From: Caenibius sp. WL
GTDB taxonomy: Bacteria; Pseudomonadota; Alphaproteobacteria; Sphingomonadales; Sphingomonadaceae
Direction of reading: 5' to 3'
NCBI RefSeq assembly: GCF_019803445.1
Contig: NZ_CP081844.1
Coordinates: 1,996,501-2,060,500 of the forward strand
DNA length: 64,000 nucleotides
Shown: positions 1 through 7,665 of the stretch, in pieces
Layout of the letters: each line of letters starts with the position of its first letter
Position numbering within the stretch: position 1 is the stretch's first letter
Position numbers and translations under genes: made by a program
Notes under the pieces: model-generated
What the model was told of the DNA's origin: nothing
Databases searched by the model: none
Seen by the model: the letters and a program-made list of their open reading frames with translations, nothing else

Positions 1-51
1 AGCCCGAGCGGGCGGAAATTCGGCTCGTACTACGGCTATGGTGGGGCATGA
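1..51 (+). CDS. C-terminal tail of XrtA-associated tyrosine autokinase (partial)
   Basis: Only the last 16 codons of an upstream gene lie in the window; they read SPSGRKFGSYYGYGGA and end in TGA at 49-51. A C-terminal tyrosine cluster (YYGY) is the autophosphorylation tail typical of bacterial BY-kinases (CpsD/Wzc C-terminal domain), and a BY-kinase gene is a standard member of XrtA exopolysaccharide clusters. The stop overlaps the next ATG at 48-50 (ATGA), so the two genes are translationally coupled. The reading frame and the tyrosines are seen directly; the kinase identity is inferred from the tail and the context. Confidence 0.6.
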   Translation, partial: SPSGRKFGSYYGYGGA

Positions 52-1721
52 GGGCTGGACTGACCATATATCCGCTGTCCACCTTGCTGGCGGGCCTGGC
101 GCTGGCGGTTCCCGCACATGCGCAGGATGGAGCGCCGGTTGCTGGCGCAGCGGGCGGGGCAGGCGATGCCCCGCTGGCCAAGCCGCGGACGGGCGGCCAT
201 GGGCGATTGAAAGTGACGCCCTACATCGAAGCGGAACAGGTGCTGACGAGCGAACTGTCCCCGGGCAGCGAAACTCTCACCTACACGCGCGTGGCGGCGG
301 GCGTCGACGCGGCGATCAATGGCAGGAACACGTCCGGTGCGGTCTCACTGCGTTACGAACATCGCTTCGGCTGGGGCAAGAATGCGGAAGACGGGGACAC
401 GCTGAGCGGCCTGGCCCGCGTCTCGGCGGCGATCATTCCCCGGACACTGACGGTGGAAGCAGGCGGGATGGCCGCCCGGACACGGCTGGATGGCGGCGGC
501 GCGTTTCTCGGCGGTATCGGCGACAACGATGAGGTGGGGCATTTCTATTCCGCTTACGCAGGGCCATCGTTGACCACCCGTGTCGGCGATGTCGGCGTCA
601 ACGCGAGTTACCGTTTGGGTTACAGCCGGGTCGATACCTCCGGTGGCGATATCTTTTCCTCCACCGGCGACGATGCCGATGACAGTATCCAGCATGCGGC
701 GCAGTTCCGTGCGGGGGTGAAACCGGGCGATGTGCTGCCGGTGGGCCTGGGCGTGGGTGCGGCGTGGTATCGCGAGGATATCTCCAATTTCGATCAGCGG
801 ATCGACGATTTCCATGTGCGCGGGGATGTCACCCTGCCTGTCAGCCAGACTGTCGCTCTTGTCGGCGGTGTCGGCTACGAACGGGTGAAAAGCTCGCAGC
901 GCGATGTCGTCCGCGATGGGGCGGGCAGGCCGGTGATCGATGACGATGGCCATTACCGCCTCGATAAGGATGCCCCCCGCCAGATCGCCTATGATGTCGA
1001 TGGCCTGATCTGGGATGTGGGGCTGTTATGGCGACCGTCGCCGCGGACTTCGCTCGAAGCGCATATGGGGCGCCGCTATGGCTCCGCCACCTATTACGGC
1101 AGTTTCAGTTGGCAGGCATCGCGCCGGAGCAGCGTGAATGTCTCGGTCTATGACAGCATGAGCGGCTTCGGCGGACAATTGAACCGTTCGCTGGTGTCTC
1201 TGCCGACCGATTTCGAAGCGATCCGCGATCCGGTGTCGGGCGAACTCAATGGCTGCGTCGGCAGCCTGAAAGAAGGTAGCTGCCTTACCGGCGCGCTGGG
1301 TGGGCTGCGTTCCGCGATATTCCGTGCGCGCGGGATTTCCGCGAGCTACGCGGTGGATATGGGGCGGATCAGCACCGGAGTGGGGATTGGCTATGAACGG
1401 CGCAAATACGTGGCGCCGCGCGAAAGCGTTCTGGGCCTTATCGATGGCGTGACGGAGAAGAACCTGTGGCTGTCGGCCTACATGCGCGCCATGCTCGATG
1501 AGCGTTCAAGCGTTACCACGAACTTCTATATCAACCGCTATTACAGCGGGTTGGAACTTGTTGGGGATAGCACGTCGTTCGGTGCATCGGCCGCCTATTA
1601 CCGTATGCTGACACGCAGGCTGTCGGCAAGGGCCGCTGTCGGCATCGATGGCAATACCCGCCAGGACGATGACGATTACTGGACCGCCACGGCCCTTGTC
1701 GGCATGCAATACGCGTTCTGA
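48..1721 (+). CDS. XrtA/EPS-cluster outer-membrane beta-barrel protein
   Basis: The 557-residue protein has an N-terminal signal peptide ending near AHA-QDG (residue 26). The remainder is rich in alternating aromatic and polar residues (for example YRLGYSRV, GVGYERVKS, YYGSFSWQAS) and ends in a phenylalanine (MQYAF), the usual C-terminal signal for outer-membrane barrel assembly. Position between the BY-kinase tail and the ExeA-like ATPase matches the outer-membrane beta-barrel (TIGR03016-like) protein of PEP-CTERM/XrtA exopolysaccharide loci. It probably serves polysaccharide export or surface retention in the outer membrane. The start at 48 overlaps the previous stop. The family assignment rests on architecture and synteny. 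Confidence 0.75.
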   Translation: MRAGLTIYPLSTLLAGLALAVPAHAQDGAPVAGAAGGAGDAPLAKPRTGGHGRLKVTPYIEAEQVLTSELSPGSETLTYTRVAAGVDAAINGRNTSGAVSLRYEHRFGWGKNAEDGDTLSGLARVSAAIIPRTLTVEAGGMAARTRLDGGGAFLGGIGDNDEVGHFYSAYAGPSLTTRVGDVGVNASYRLGYSRVDTSGGDIFSSTGDDADDSIQHAAQFRAGVKPGDVLPVGLGVGAAWYREDISNFDQRIDDFHVRGDVTLPVSQTVALVGGVGYERVKSSQRDVVRDGAGRPVIDDDGHYRLDKDAPRQIAYDVDGLIWDVGLLWRPSPRTSLEAHMGRRYGSATYYGSFSWQASRRSSVNVSVYDSMSGFGGQLNRSLVSLPTDFEAIRDPVSGELNGCVGSLKEGSCLTGALGGLRSAIFRARGISASYAVDMGRISTGVGIGYERRKYVAPRESVLGLIDGVTEKNLWLSAYMRAMLDERSSVTTNFYINRYYSGLELVGDSTSFGASAAYYRMLTRRLSARAAVGIDGNTRQDDDDYWTATALVGMQYAF

Positions 1722-1740
1722 GCCCAGGGAGCAGCAGATA

Positions 1741-2916
1741 ATGTTCGAAGAATTCTATGGGCTGACCGGCAAACCTTTCCAGCTGACGCCGGACCCGCAG
1801 TTCTATTTCCACAGTCTCACCCATCGCAAGGCGCTGTCCTATCTCGGCTATGGCCTTGCGCAGGGGGAGGGTTTCATCGTCATCACCGGCGAAGTGGGGG
1901 CGGGCAAATCGACGCTGGTCGAGCATCTGGTGTCGACGATCGATCCCGCGCAACTGACGGTGGGTCAGATCGTAACCAGCAAGCTGAACGAAGACGAGAT
2001 CGTTCATGTCGTCGCGCAGAGCTTCGGTCTCGAAATAGAAGGGCATGACAAGGCGACGGCGCTCGGCATGATCGAGACACTGTTGCACGAAGAAGCGCGC
2101 GCGGGGCGGCGGTGCCTGCTGATCGTGGACGAATCGCAGAATCTGTCGGTGGCCGCGCTCGAAGAACTGCGGATGTTCTCGAATTTCCAGCTCGGCTCGC
2201 ATCCGTTGCTGCAGACGCTGCTGCTCGGCCAGCCGGAATTTCGCGCCACTTTGCAGCACGAGCGGCTGGAGCAGTTGCGCCAGCGCGTGATCGCGACGCA
2301 TCATCTCGAACCGATGCAGCGCGAGGAAATCCAACCCTATATCGAGCATCGCCTCGGGCTGGTCGGCTGGCGGGGCAATCCGGCGTTCGATCAGGATATT
2401 TTTGCGGATCTCTTCAAGGCATCGGGCGGGATTCCGCGCCGCGTCAACGTGCTGGCCAACCGGCTGATGCTGTTGGGCGCGGTGGAGCAACGGACCCGCT
2501 TCGATCCGGCGATGCTCAAGGCCGTTATCGCGGACATGGCGCGCGATAGCGAAATACCTGCCTCCGCGGCCAATGCACGGATCACGGCTCCCGATATGGC
2601 GGCGGACGGTGCGCGCGGCCAGGCGCGGCACGCGCAGGCTCCCGCCGCTGCGCCACTGCAGCTCGATATGGTTGCGGTCACCGCCATGCTGGCGGAGCGC
2701 GATGCCCTGATCGCCGAATTGCAGCAGGCAGTGGTGGAACTGTCGCAGGCACAGGAGAGTGACGCCTCGCGCGATATGCCCGTATTGGCGGACCTTGCGC
2801 GCAGGCTGGAAGCGCTCGAAGCGCGCGTGGCCGATCAGGAAAGCGCCATCCGCCACACTTTGAGCATGCTGATCGAATGGATCGAAAGCGGCGGATTGAA
2901 GCCGATTGCCGCTTGA
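1741..2916 (+). CDS. XrtA-associated ExeA-like AAA ATPase
   Basis: This 391-residue protein begins MFEEFYGLTGKPF, the characteristic start of ExeA/GspA-like ATPases. It has a Walker A motif GEVGAGKST (residues 50-58) and a Walker B motif LLIVDE (around 126-131). After the AAA domain (to about residue 290) comes an Ala/Gln-rich linker and a predicted coiled coil with leucine/alanine heptads (about 310-385). ATPases of this type sit in XrtA exopolysaccharide clusters next to the deacetylase and are thought to energise assembly or export at the inner membrane. The ATG at 1741 was chosen over an upstream in-frame start because it lies just after the preceding stop, follows a GGGAG-like sequence and gives the conserved N terminus. 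Confidence 0.88.
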   Translation: MFEEFYGLTGKPFQLTPDPQFYFHSLTHRKALSYLGYGLAQGEGFIVITGEVGAGKSTLVEHLVSTIDPAQLTVGQIVTSKLNEDEIVHVVAQSFGLEIEGHDKATALGMIETLLHEEARAGRRCLLIVDESQNLSVAALEELRMFSNFQLGSHPLLQTLLLGQPEFRATLQHERLEQLRQRVIATHHLEPMQREEIQPYIEHRLGLVGWRGNPAFDQDIFADLFKASGGIPRRVNVLANRLMLLGAVEQRTRFDPAMLKAVIADMARDSEIPASAANARITAPDMAADGARGQARHAQAPAAAPLQLDMVAVTAMLAERDALIAELQQAVVELSQAQESDASRDMPVLADLARRLEALEARVADQESAIRHTLSMLIEWIESGGLKPIAA

Positions 2917-2923
2917 GGAGGGC

Positions 2924-3799
2924 ATGGTGACCAGCAAGGGGCCGGTCAATGGCCTGTCGGTGGATGTGGAAGACTGGTTCCAGGTCGGTGCGTTCGAGAA
3001 TGTGATCGCGCGCGATGATTGGGCAGGTCTTGCCGATCGCATTGAGCGCAATGTCATGGCGATTCTCGATCTCTTTGACGAAGCGGGCGCGAAAGCGACA
3101 TTTTTCACGCTCGGCTGGGTGGCCGAGCGTCATCCGGCGCTGATGCGCCGCATCGCCGATGCCGGGCACGAACTGGCCAGCCACGGCTGGGACCATGTGC
3201 GGGTGCACACGATGGGCCAGACGCGATTCGGCGAAGATATCGCCCGTGCGCGCAAGACGATCGAGGATGCGGCGGGCATCGGTGTGACCGGCTATCGCGC
3301 GCCAAGCTTTTCCATCGATCAGCGCACCCCTTGGGCGCACGAGGAACTGGCGCAGCAAGGCTATGCCTACAGCTCCAGCGTCGCACCGATCCGGCACGAT
3401 CATTACGGTTGGCGCGATGCGCCGCGTTTCGCCTTCCGCCCCCTGGCGGGGGCGGATCTGATCGAAATTCCGGTGACCACCGCGGAATTCGCCGGGCGGC
3501 GGCTGGCAGCGGGCGGGGGCGGTTTCTTCCGCGTGCTGCCCTATGGCTTTTCGCGCTGGGCGATCCGGCAGGTCAATCGCCGGGATGAACGGCCGGCGGT
3601 GTTTTATTTCCATCCGTGGGAGATCGATCCCGATCAGCCGCGCGTGGCAGGGGCGCCGCTGAAATCGCGGTTGCGTCATTACACCAATCTGGATCGCATG
3701 GCGGACAAGCTGCGGCGGCTGGTGCGCGAATTCGCGTGGGGGCGGATGGACCGTCTGGCCCACCACGAAGCCCGGAATCTGGCGCGGGAAACGGCATGA
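2924..3799 (+). CDS. XrtA-system polysaccharide deacetylase
   Basis: A NodB-type deacetylase of about 291 residues, expected to remove acetyl groups from the exopolysaccharide. The family signature is visible: DVEDWFQ near the N terminus (Asp14, with Glu16-Asp17) supplies the catalytic and metal aspartates, and ASHGWDH (His87 and His91) gives the HxxxH metal ligands; RAPSFS and FYFHPWE match later NodB motifs. No signal peptide is seen, as usual for the XrtA-linked (TIGR03006-type) members. An AGGAGG sequence at 2916-2921 lies only 2 nt before the ATG at 2924 but 5 nt before the in-frame GTG at 2927, so either may be used. It ends in a 4-nt overlap with the next gene. Confidence 0.88.
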   Translation: MVTSKGPVNGLSVDVEDWFQVGAFENVIARDDWAGLADRIERNVMAILDLFDEAGAKATFFTLGWVAERHPALMRRIADAGHELASHGWDHVRVHTMGQTRFGEDIARARKTIEDAAGIGVTGYRAPSFSIDQRTPWAHEELAQQGYAYSSSVAPIRHDHYGWRDAPRFAFRPLAGADLIEIPVTTAEFAGRRLAAGGGGFFRVLPYGFSRWAIRQVNRRDERPAVFYFHPWEIDPDQPRVAGAPLKSRLRHYTNLDRMADKLRRLVREFAWGRMDRLAHHEARNLARETA

Positions 3800-4857
3800 A
3801 TGCCCCGTTCGCACATGATGCCGATGCGGTAAGGTTGGCGGATCTGCACGATCCGGGTGAGGCCGTGCGGATTGAGCGGTTCGTTGCCGACCACCGGGAT
3901 GGGACGGCGTTCCATCGCCCAGCCTGGCTTGTCGCCGTCGAACAGGGGACGGGGCAGCACGCCGTGGGGCTGGTTGCGGAACGCGGCGGGATAATTACCG
4001 GCTGGCTGCCGCTGACTGAATTGCATTCCCCCATTTTTGGCCGCGCGCTGGTGTCCAGCGGTTTCGCGGTGGGCGGCGGCGTTCTGGCGGATAGCGATGC
4101 CACGGCACTGCGGCTGGCGACAATCGCGGAGGAACTGGCGCTGCGGCGCAGTTGCGCCACGGTCGAACTGCGCGGTGGGGCGCTCCCGTGGCACTGGTCC
4201 ATTCGTCGGGATAGTCATTGTGGATTCACCGCGCCGCTCGCCCATGACGACGAGGGGCAACTGCTCGCCATCCCGCGCAAGCAGCGGGCCGAAGTGCGCA
4301 AGGGGTTGCAGCAGGATTATGCGGTTGCCGTAGGCACGGGCGAAGCGGAGCGCGCAGCCCATTACGCGGTCTATGCCGAAAGCGTGCGCAATCTCGGTAC
4401 GCCCGTTTTCCCTCGCGCTCTGTTCGATGCCGTGCTGGATCGGATGGATGCGGACATTCTGACGATCCGCCATCGGGGACAGGCGGTGGCGAGCGTCCTT
4501 TCGCTGTATCATCGCGGGGCGGTGCTGCCCTATTGGGGTGGCGGTGTGTTCGCCGCGCGGGCGCTGCGGGCAAACGATGTCATGTATTACGAACTGATGC
4601 GCCATGCCCGCCAGCGGGGCTGCACGGTGTTCGATTTCGGCCGTTCCAAGACGGGCAGCGGCGCCTATCATTTCAAGCGCAATTGGGGCTTCGAACCCGC
4701 CCCGCTTTCCTATGCCAGTTGGACGGCGCCGGGGCAGCCGCACCGCGATGCCGATCCGACGAGCGCACGCCATGCCACGCGAATCGCGTTGTGGAAGCGT
4801 TTGCCTTTGCCCATCGCCAACCGTCTGGGGCCATGGATCGCCAGGGGGCTGGGATGA
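3796..4857 (+). CDS. FemAB-like acyltransferase of the XrtA cluster
   Basis: A 353-residue protein of the FemAB/GNAT fold placed exactly where XrtA clusters carry the TIGR03019-type FemAB protein. Visible family features are the central KQRAEVRKGL segment, the GGGVFAARALRANDVMYYELM region and FDFGRSKTGSGAYHFKRNWG, the conserved block near the C terminus of these proteins. FemAB relatives transfer amino acids from aminoacyl-tRNA to cell-wall precursors; in EPS loci an aminoacyl or acyl decoration of the polymer or its carrier is plausible but unproven. The ATG at 3796 overlaps the deacetylase TGA (ATGA), which settles the start against a longer upstream reading. Confidence 0.83.
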   Translation: MNAPFAHDADAVRLADLHDPGEAVRIERFVADHRDGTAFHRPAWLVAVEQGTGQHAVGLVAERGGIITGWLPLTELHSPIFGRALVSSGFAVGGGVLADSDATALRLATIAEELALRRSCATVELRGGALPWHWSIRRDSHCGFTAPLAHDDEGQLLAIPRKQRAEVRKGLQQDYAVAVGTGEAERAAHYAVYAESVRNLGTPVFPRALFDAVLDRMDADILTIRHRGQAVASVLSLYHRGAVLPYWGGGVFAARALRANDVMYYELMRHARQRGCTVFDFGRSKTGSGAYHFKRNWGFEPAPLSYASWTAPGQPHRDADPTSARHATRIALWKRLPLPIANRLGPWIARGLG

Positions 4858-6092
4858 GCGGGGAAATCCTGTTCCTGGCGCATCGTTTGCCGTTTCCACC
4901 GGACCGGGGGGACAAGATCCGATCGCACCATATCCTGCGCCGGTTGGCCCGCATCGCCCCGGTGCACGTGGCGACTTTCACCGACAGCACGGCCGATCTG
5001 GCGCACGAAGGGGCGTTGAAGGCCGTGGCGAAAACGCACTGGCTGGCGGTGCGGCGCAAGCCTTTGTGGCGGGCGGGGCTGGAAGCGCTGATGAAGGGCG
5101 AACCGGTCAGCCTGGCGGCTTTTTACGACGAGGGTCTCGCTGCCTATGTCCGCGATCTGATCGCCAGCGGCAGGATCGGCACGATCTACGTCTTTTCCGG
5201 GCAGATGGGGCAATATGTCCCTGAAGATTTCACCGGGCGCGTCCTGCTCGATCTGGTGGATGTCGATTCCGCCAAGTTCGAAGCCTATGGCCAGGCGGGT
5301 GTGTCGCCGCGCCGATGGATCGATGCGCGGGAAGGGCGTCTGTTGCGCGGGGTGGAGGAACGGCTGGCCCGCCGCGCCGATGAAACCCTGCTGGTGAGCG
5401 AAGCGGAGGCCGCCCTGTTTCGCAGCCGCCTGTCCGATCCCGCAGGCGTGGCCGTTTCGGCGCTGCGCAACGGAATCGATGCGGATTTCTTCGATCCCGC
5501 GCGGCACGGCGGATCATCGCCGTTCGCGCCGCACCGCGGGCCCCATATCGTGTTTACCGGCCAGATGGATTACGCCCCCAATATCGCCGCGGCCGAGCGG
5601 TTGATTGCGCGGATCATGCCGGGCCTGAGGCAAAGCCATCCGCAGGCCCAGTGCCATATCGTCGGGCGCAACCCGCCGGCGTCATTGCTGGCGCATGACG
5701 GGAAAGCGGGCGTGCGTGTCTGGGGGGAAGTGCCCGATGTTCGGCCCTATGTCGCGGCGGCCGATCTGGTGATGGTGCCCCTCGCCATCGCGCGGGGCGT
5801 GCAGAACAAAGTGCTGGAAGCCATGGCGATGGCGCGCCCGGTTGTGCTGACCCCGCAAGCTGCAACCGGGATCGAGGCGCAGAATGGCATGCACTTTGCC
5901 ATTGCCGATGGGGATGCAGCCCTGATCCGGCAGGCGCAGGATTTGCTGGCTGATCCGCAGGCCCGGCAGGCGATGGGCCACGCCGCGCGGCACTTCGTTA
6001 TCGAACATCTGGGGTGGGAGGCCGTTCTGCAACCGCTGGAAAGCATGACCCGTGGGCCGTGCAATGCGGAAAGGCGTTACCATGCAGCCTGA
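4854..6092 (+). CDS. XrtA-associated glycosyltransferase (TIGR03087-like)
   Basis: A 412-residue GT-B glycosyltransferase. The N-terminal LFLAHRLPFPPDRGDKIRS is the hallmark of the PEP-CTERM/XrtA sugar transferase family. The C-terminal half carries HIVFTGQMDYAPN and, further on, MVPLAIARGVQNKVLEAMA, which corresponds to the nucleotide-sugar-binding region of GT4-like enzymes. It should add a sugar to the growing exopolysaccharide repeat unit at the cytoplasmic face. The start ATG overlaps the femAB stop by 4 nt, and the end overlaps exosortase by 11 nt, indicating one transcription unit. Confidence 0.87.
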   Translation: MSGEILFLAHRLPFPPDRGDKIRSHHILRRLARIAPVHVATFTDSTADLAHEGALKAVAKTHWLAVRRKPLWRAGLEALMKGEPVSLAAFYDEGLAAYVRDLIASGRIGTIYVFSGQMGQYVPEDFTGRVLLDLVDVDSAKFEAYGQAGVSPRRWIDAREGRLLRGVEERLARRADETLLVSEAEAALFRSRLSDPAGVAVSALRNGIDADFFDPARHGGSSPFAPHRGPHIVFTGQMDYAPNIAAAERLIARIMPGLRQSHPQAQCHIVGRNPPASLLAHDGKAGVRVWGEVPDVRPYVAAADLVMVPLAIARGVQNKVLEAMAMARPVVLTPQAATGIEAQNGMHFAIADGDAALIRQAQDLLADPQARQAMGHAARHFVIEHLGWEAVLQPLESMTRGPCNAERRYHAA

Positions 6093-7656
6093 TGCAACCG
6101 TTCCCCGGCCGCTGCAAGGCGTGGTGGCCCGCATTTCGGAAATCTGGCGCATGCCGCTGCTGCGCCTTGCTCTGGCATGGGTTGCGTTGATCGCGGTGTT
6201 CTTCCCCGACTGGCGTGACATGGCGGCGCAGTGGTGGGACAGTTCGACCTACAACCATGTTCTGCTGATTCCCGTCATTCTCGTCTGGTTGGTTCTGCTG
6301 CGGCGCCAACAACTCGCGCGGATCACGCCGGTTGCCTGGTGGTGGGGGCTGTTGCCTTTCGCAGGCGCACTGGTGCTGTGGCTTCTGGGCGCCTTCTCGG
6401 GGCTCAACCTTGCTCGCCAGGCAGGCGCGGTGCTGATGCTGCAAGGGGCGTTTCTGGCGTTGATGGGGCCGCGTGTGGCGGTGGGATTGCTGTTTCCGCT
6501 GGCCTACATGCTGTTTCTCATTCCGTTCGGCGATGAACTGGTGCCCTTGCTCCAGACGATCACCGCAAAAATCACTATCGCGCTGACGCATTGGAGCGGA
6601 ATCCCCGCGCATATCGATGGCGTATTCATCGATACGCCAGTGGGCCTGTTCGAAGTGGCGGAAGCGTGTTCGGGCGTTAAATTCTTGATTGCGATGATCG
6701 CGCTGGGGACGCTGGTTGCGCACGTGTGCTTCCGCGGCTGGCGCAGGCGCACAGCTTTCCTGGCTGGGTGCGTGCTGCTGCCGATCCTCGCCAACGGCGT
6801 GCGCGCCTGGGGCACGATCTATATCGCGCAGTTTCGCGGGGTCGAATTCGCGGCGGGATTCGATCACATTTTCTATGGCTGGGTGTTCTTCGCGCTGGTG
6901 ATGGCGACGGTGCTGGCCCTTGCCTGGCGTTTCTTCGATCGGACGGTCGATGACAGATTCATCGATGGCGCCGCAATCGAACAGATGCCCTTGCCGCGCT
7001 GGCTCGATAAGCGAGCGGTTGCTTCGCCGCTCAAGATCCTGACGGCAGGGGCGGGACTGGTCGCGATGACGCTGGTGTGGAGCGCGCTGGCGGCGCGTCT
7101 TTCCGCCCCGATGCCGGAACGGGTGGCGCTGCCCGAAGTGCCGGGCTGGACGGTGGTGGACTATCGTCCGCTCGCCTGGTGGGAACCGCGCGCGCAGGGG
7201 GCGGCGCATCGCCTGATCGGCAGCTATGCGGACGATCACGGGCGGCGGGTGGACGTGTTCATCGCGCTCTATCCCAATCAGAACGAAGGCAATGAGGCGG
7301 GCGGATTCGGGCAGGGCGCCCTGATGCCCAACAGTTCCTGGTCATGGATCGGTAATGGCCCCGCCACGCAAGGGGCGAAAAGCGAACGCTTGCTGTCGCA
7401 AGGTTCGCCTGTCGGCCGCGTGGAGCGGTTGGCGCTGACCTGGTATCGCAATGGTGAGAGCGTCACCGGCAGCAATATGCGGTTGAAACTCGCCAATATG
7501 GCCGACCGTCTGCTGTTGCGCGGGGATGCCACCACCTTGTTGATCGTTTCGGCGGAGGAACGGGAAGGGCAACGGGCGCAGGAGGCCATCGACGCGTTCC
7601 TCACGGCCACCGGGCCTGTCGGGGCGTGGATGGACCGCGTGGCGAATCTGCCGTAA
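6082..7656 (+). CDS. xrtA: Exosortase A fused to EpsI domain
   Basis: A 524-residue multi-pass membrane protein. The N-terminal ~290 residues form the exosortase transpeptidase with its catalytic triad visible: Cys196 in EACSGVKF, Arg241 in NGVRAW and His262 in DHIFYGW. The C-terminal ~200 residues are a soluble EpsI-like (DUF3485) domain, a fusion common in alphaproteobacterial XrtA. Exosortases cleave and probably re-anchor proteins that carry a PEP-CTERM sorting signal, and are encoded with exopolysaccharide genes. The ATG at 6082 is preferred over 6064 because GGAAAGG lies 7 nt upstream of it. No PEP-CTERM substrate gene is visible in this window. Confidence 0.9.
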   Translation: MQPDATVPRPLQGVVARISEIWRMPLLRLALAWVALIAVFFPDWRDMAAQWWDSSTYNHVLLIPVILVWLVLLRRQQLARITPVAWWWGLLPFAGALVLWLLGAFSGLNLARQAGAVLMLQGAFLALMGPRVAVGLLFPLAYMLFLIPFGDELVPLLQTITAKITIALTHWSGIPAHIDGVFIDTPVGLFEVAEACSGVKFLIAMIALGTLVAHVCFRGWRRRTAFLAGCVLLPILANGVRAWGTIYIAQFRGVEFAAGFDHIFYGWVFFALVMATVLALAWRFFDRTVDDRFIDGAAIEQMPLPRWLDKRAVASPLKILTAGAGLVAMTLVWSALAARLSAPMPERVALPEVPGWTVVDYRPLAWWEPRAQGAAHRLIGSYADDHGRRVDVFIALYPNQNEGNEAGGFGQGALMPNSSWSWIGNGPATQGAKSERLLSQGSPVGRVERLALTWYRNGESVTGSNMRLKLANMADRLLLRGDATTLLIVSAEEREGQRAQEAIDAFLTATGPVGAWMDRVANLP

Positions 7657-7665
7657 CCCGCCGCC

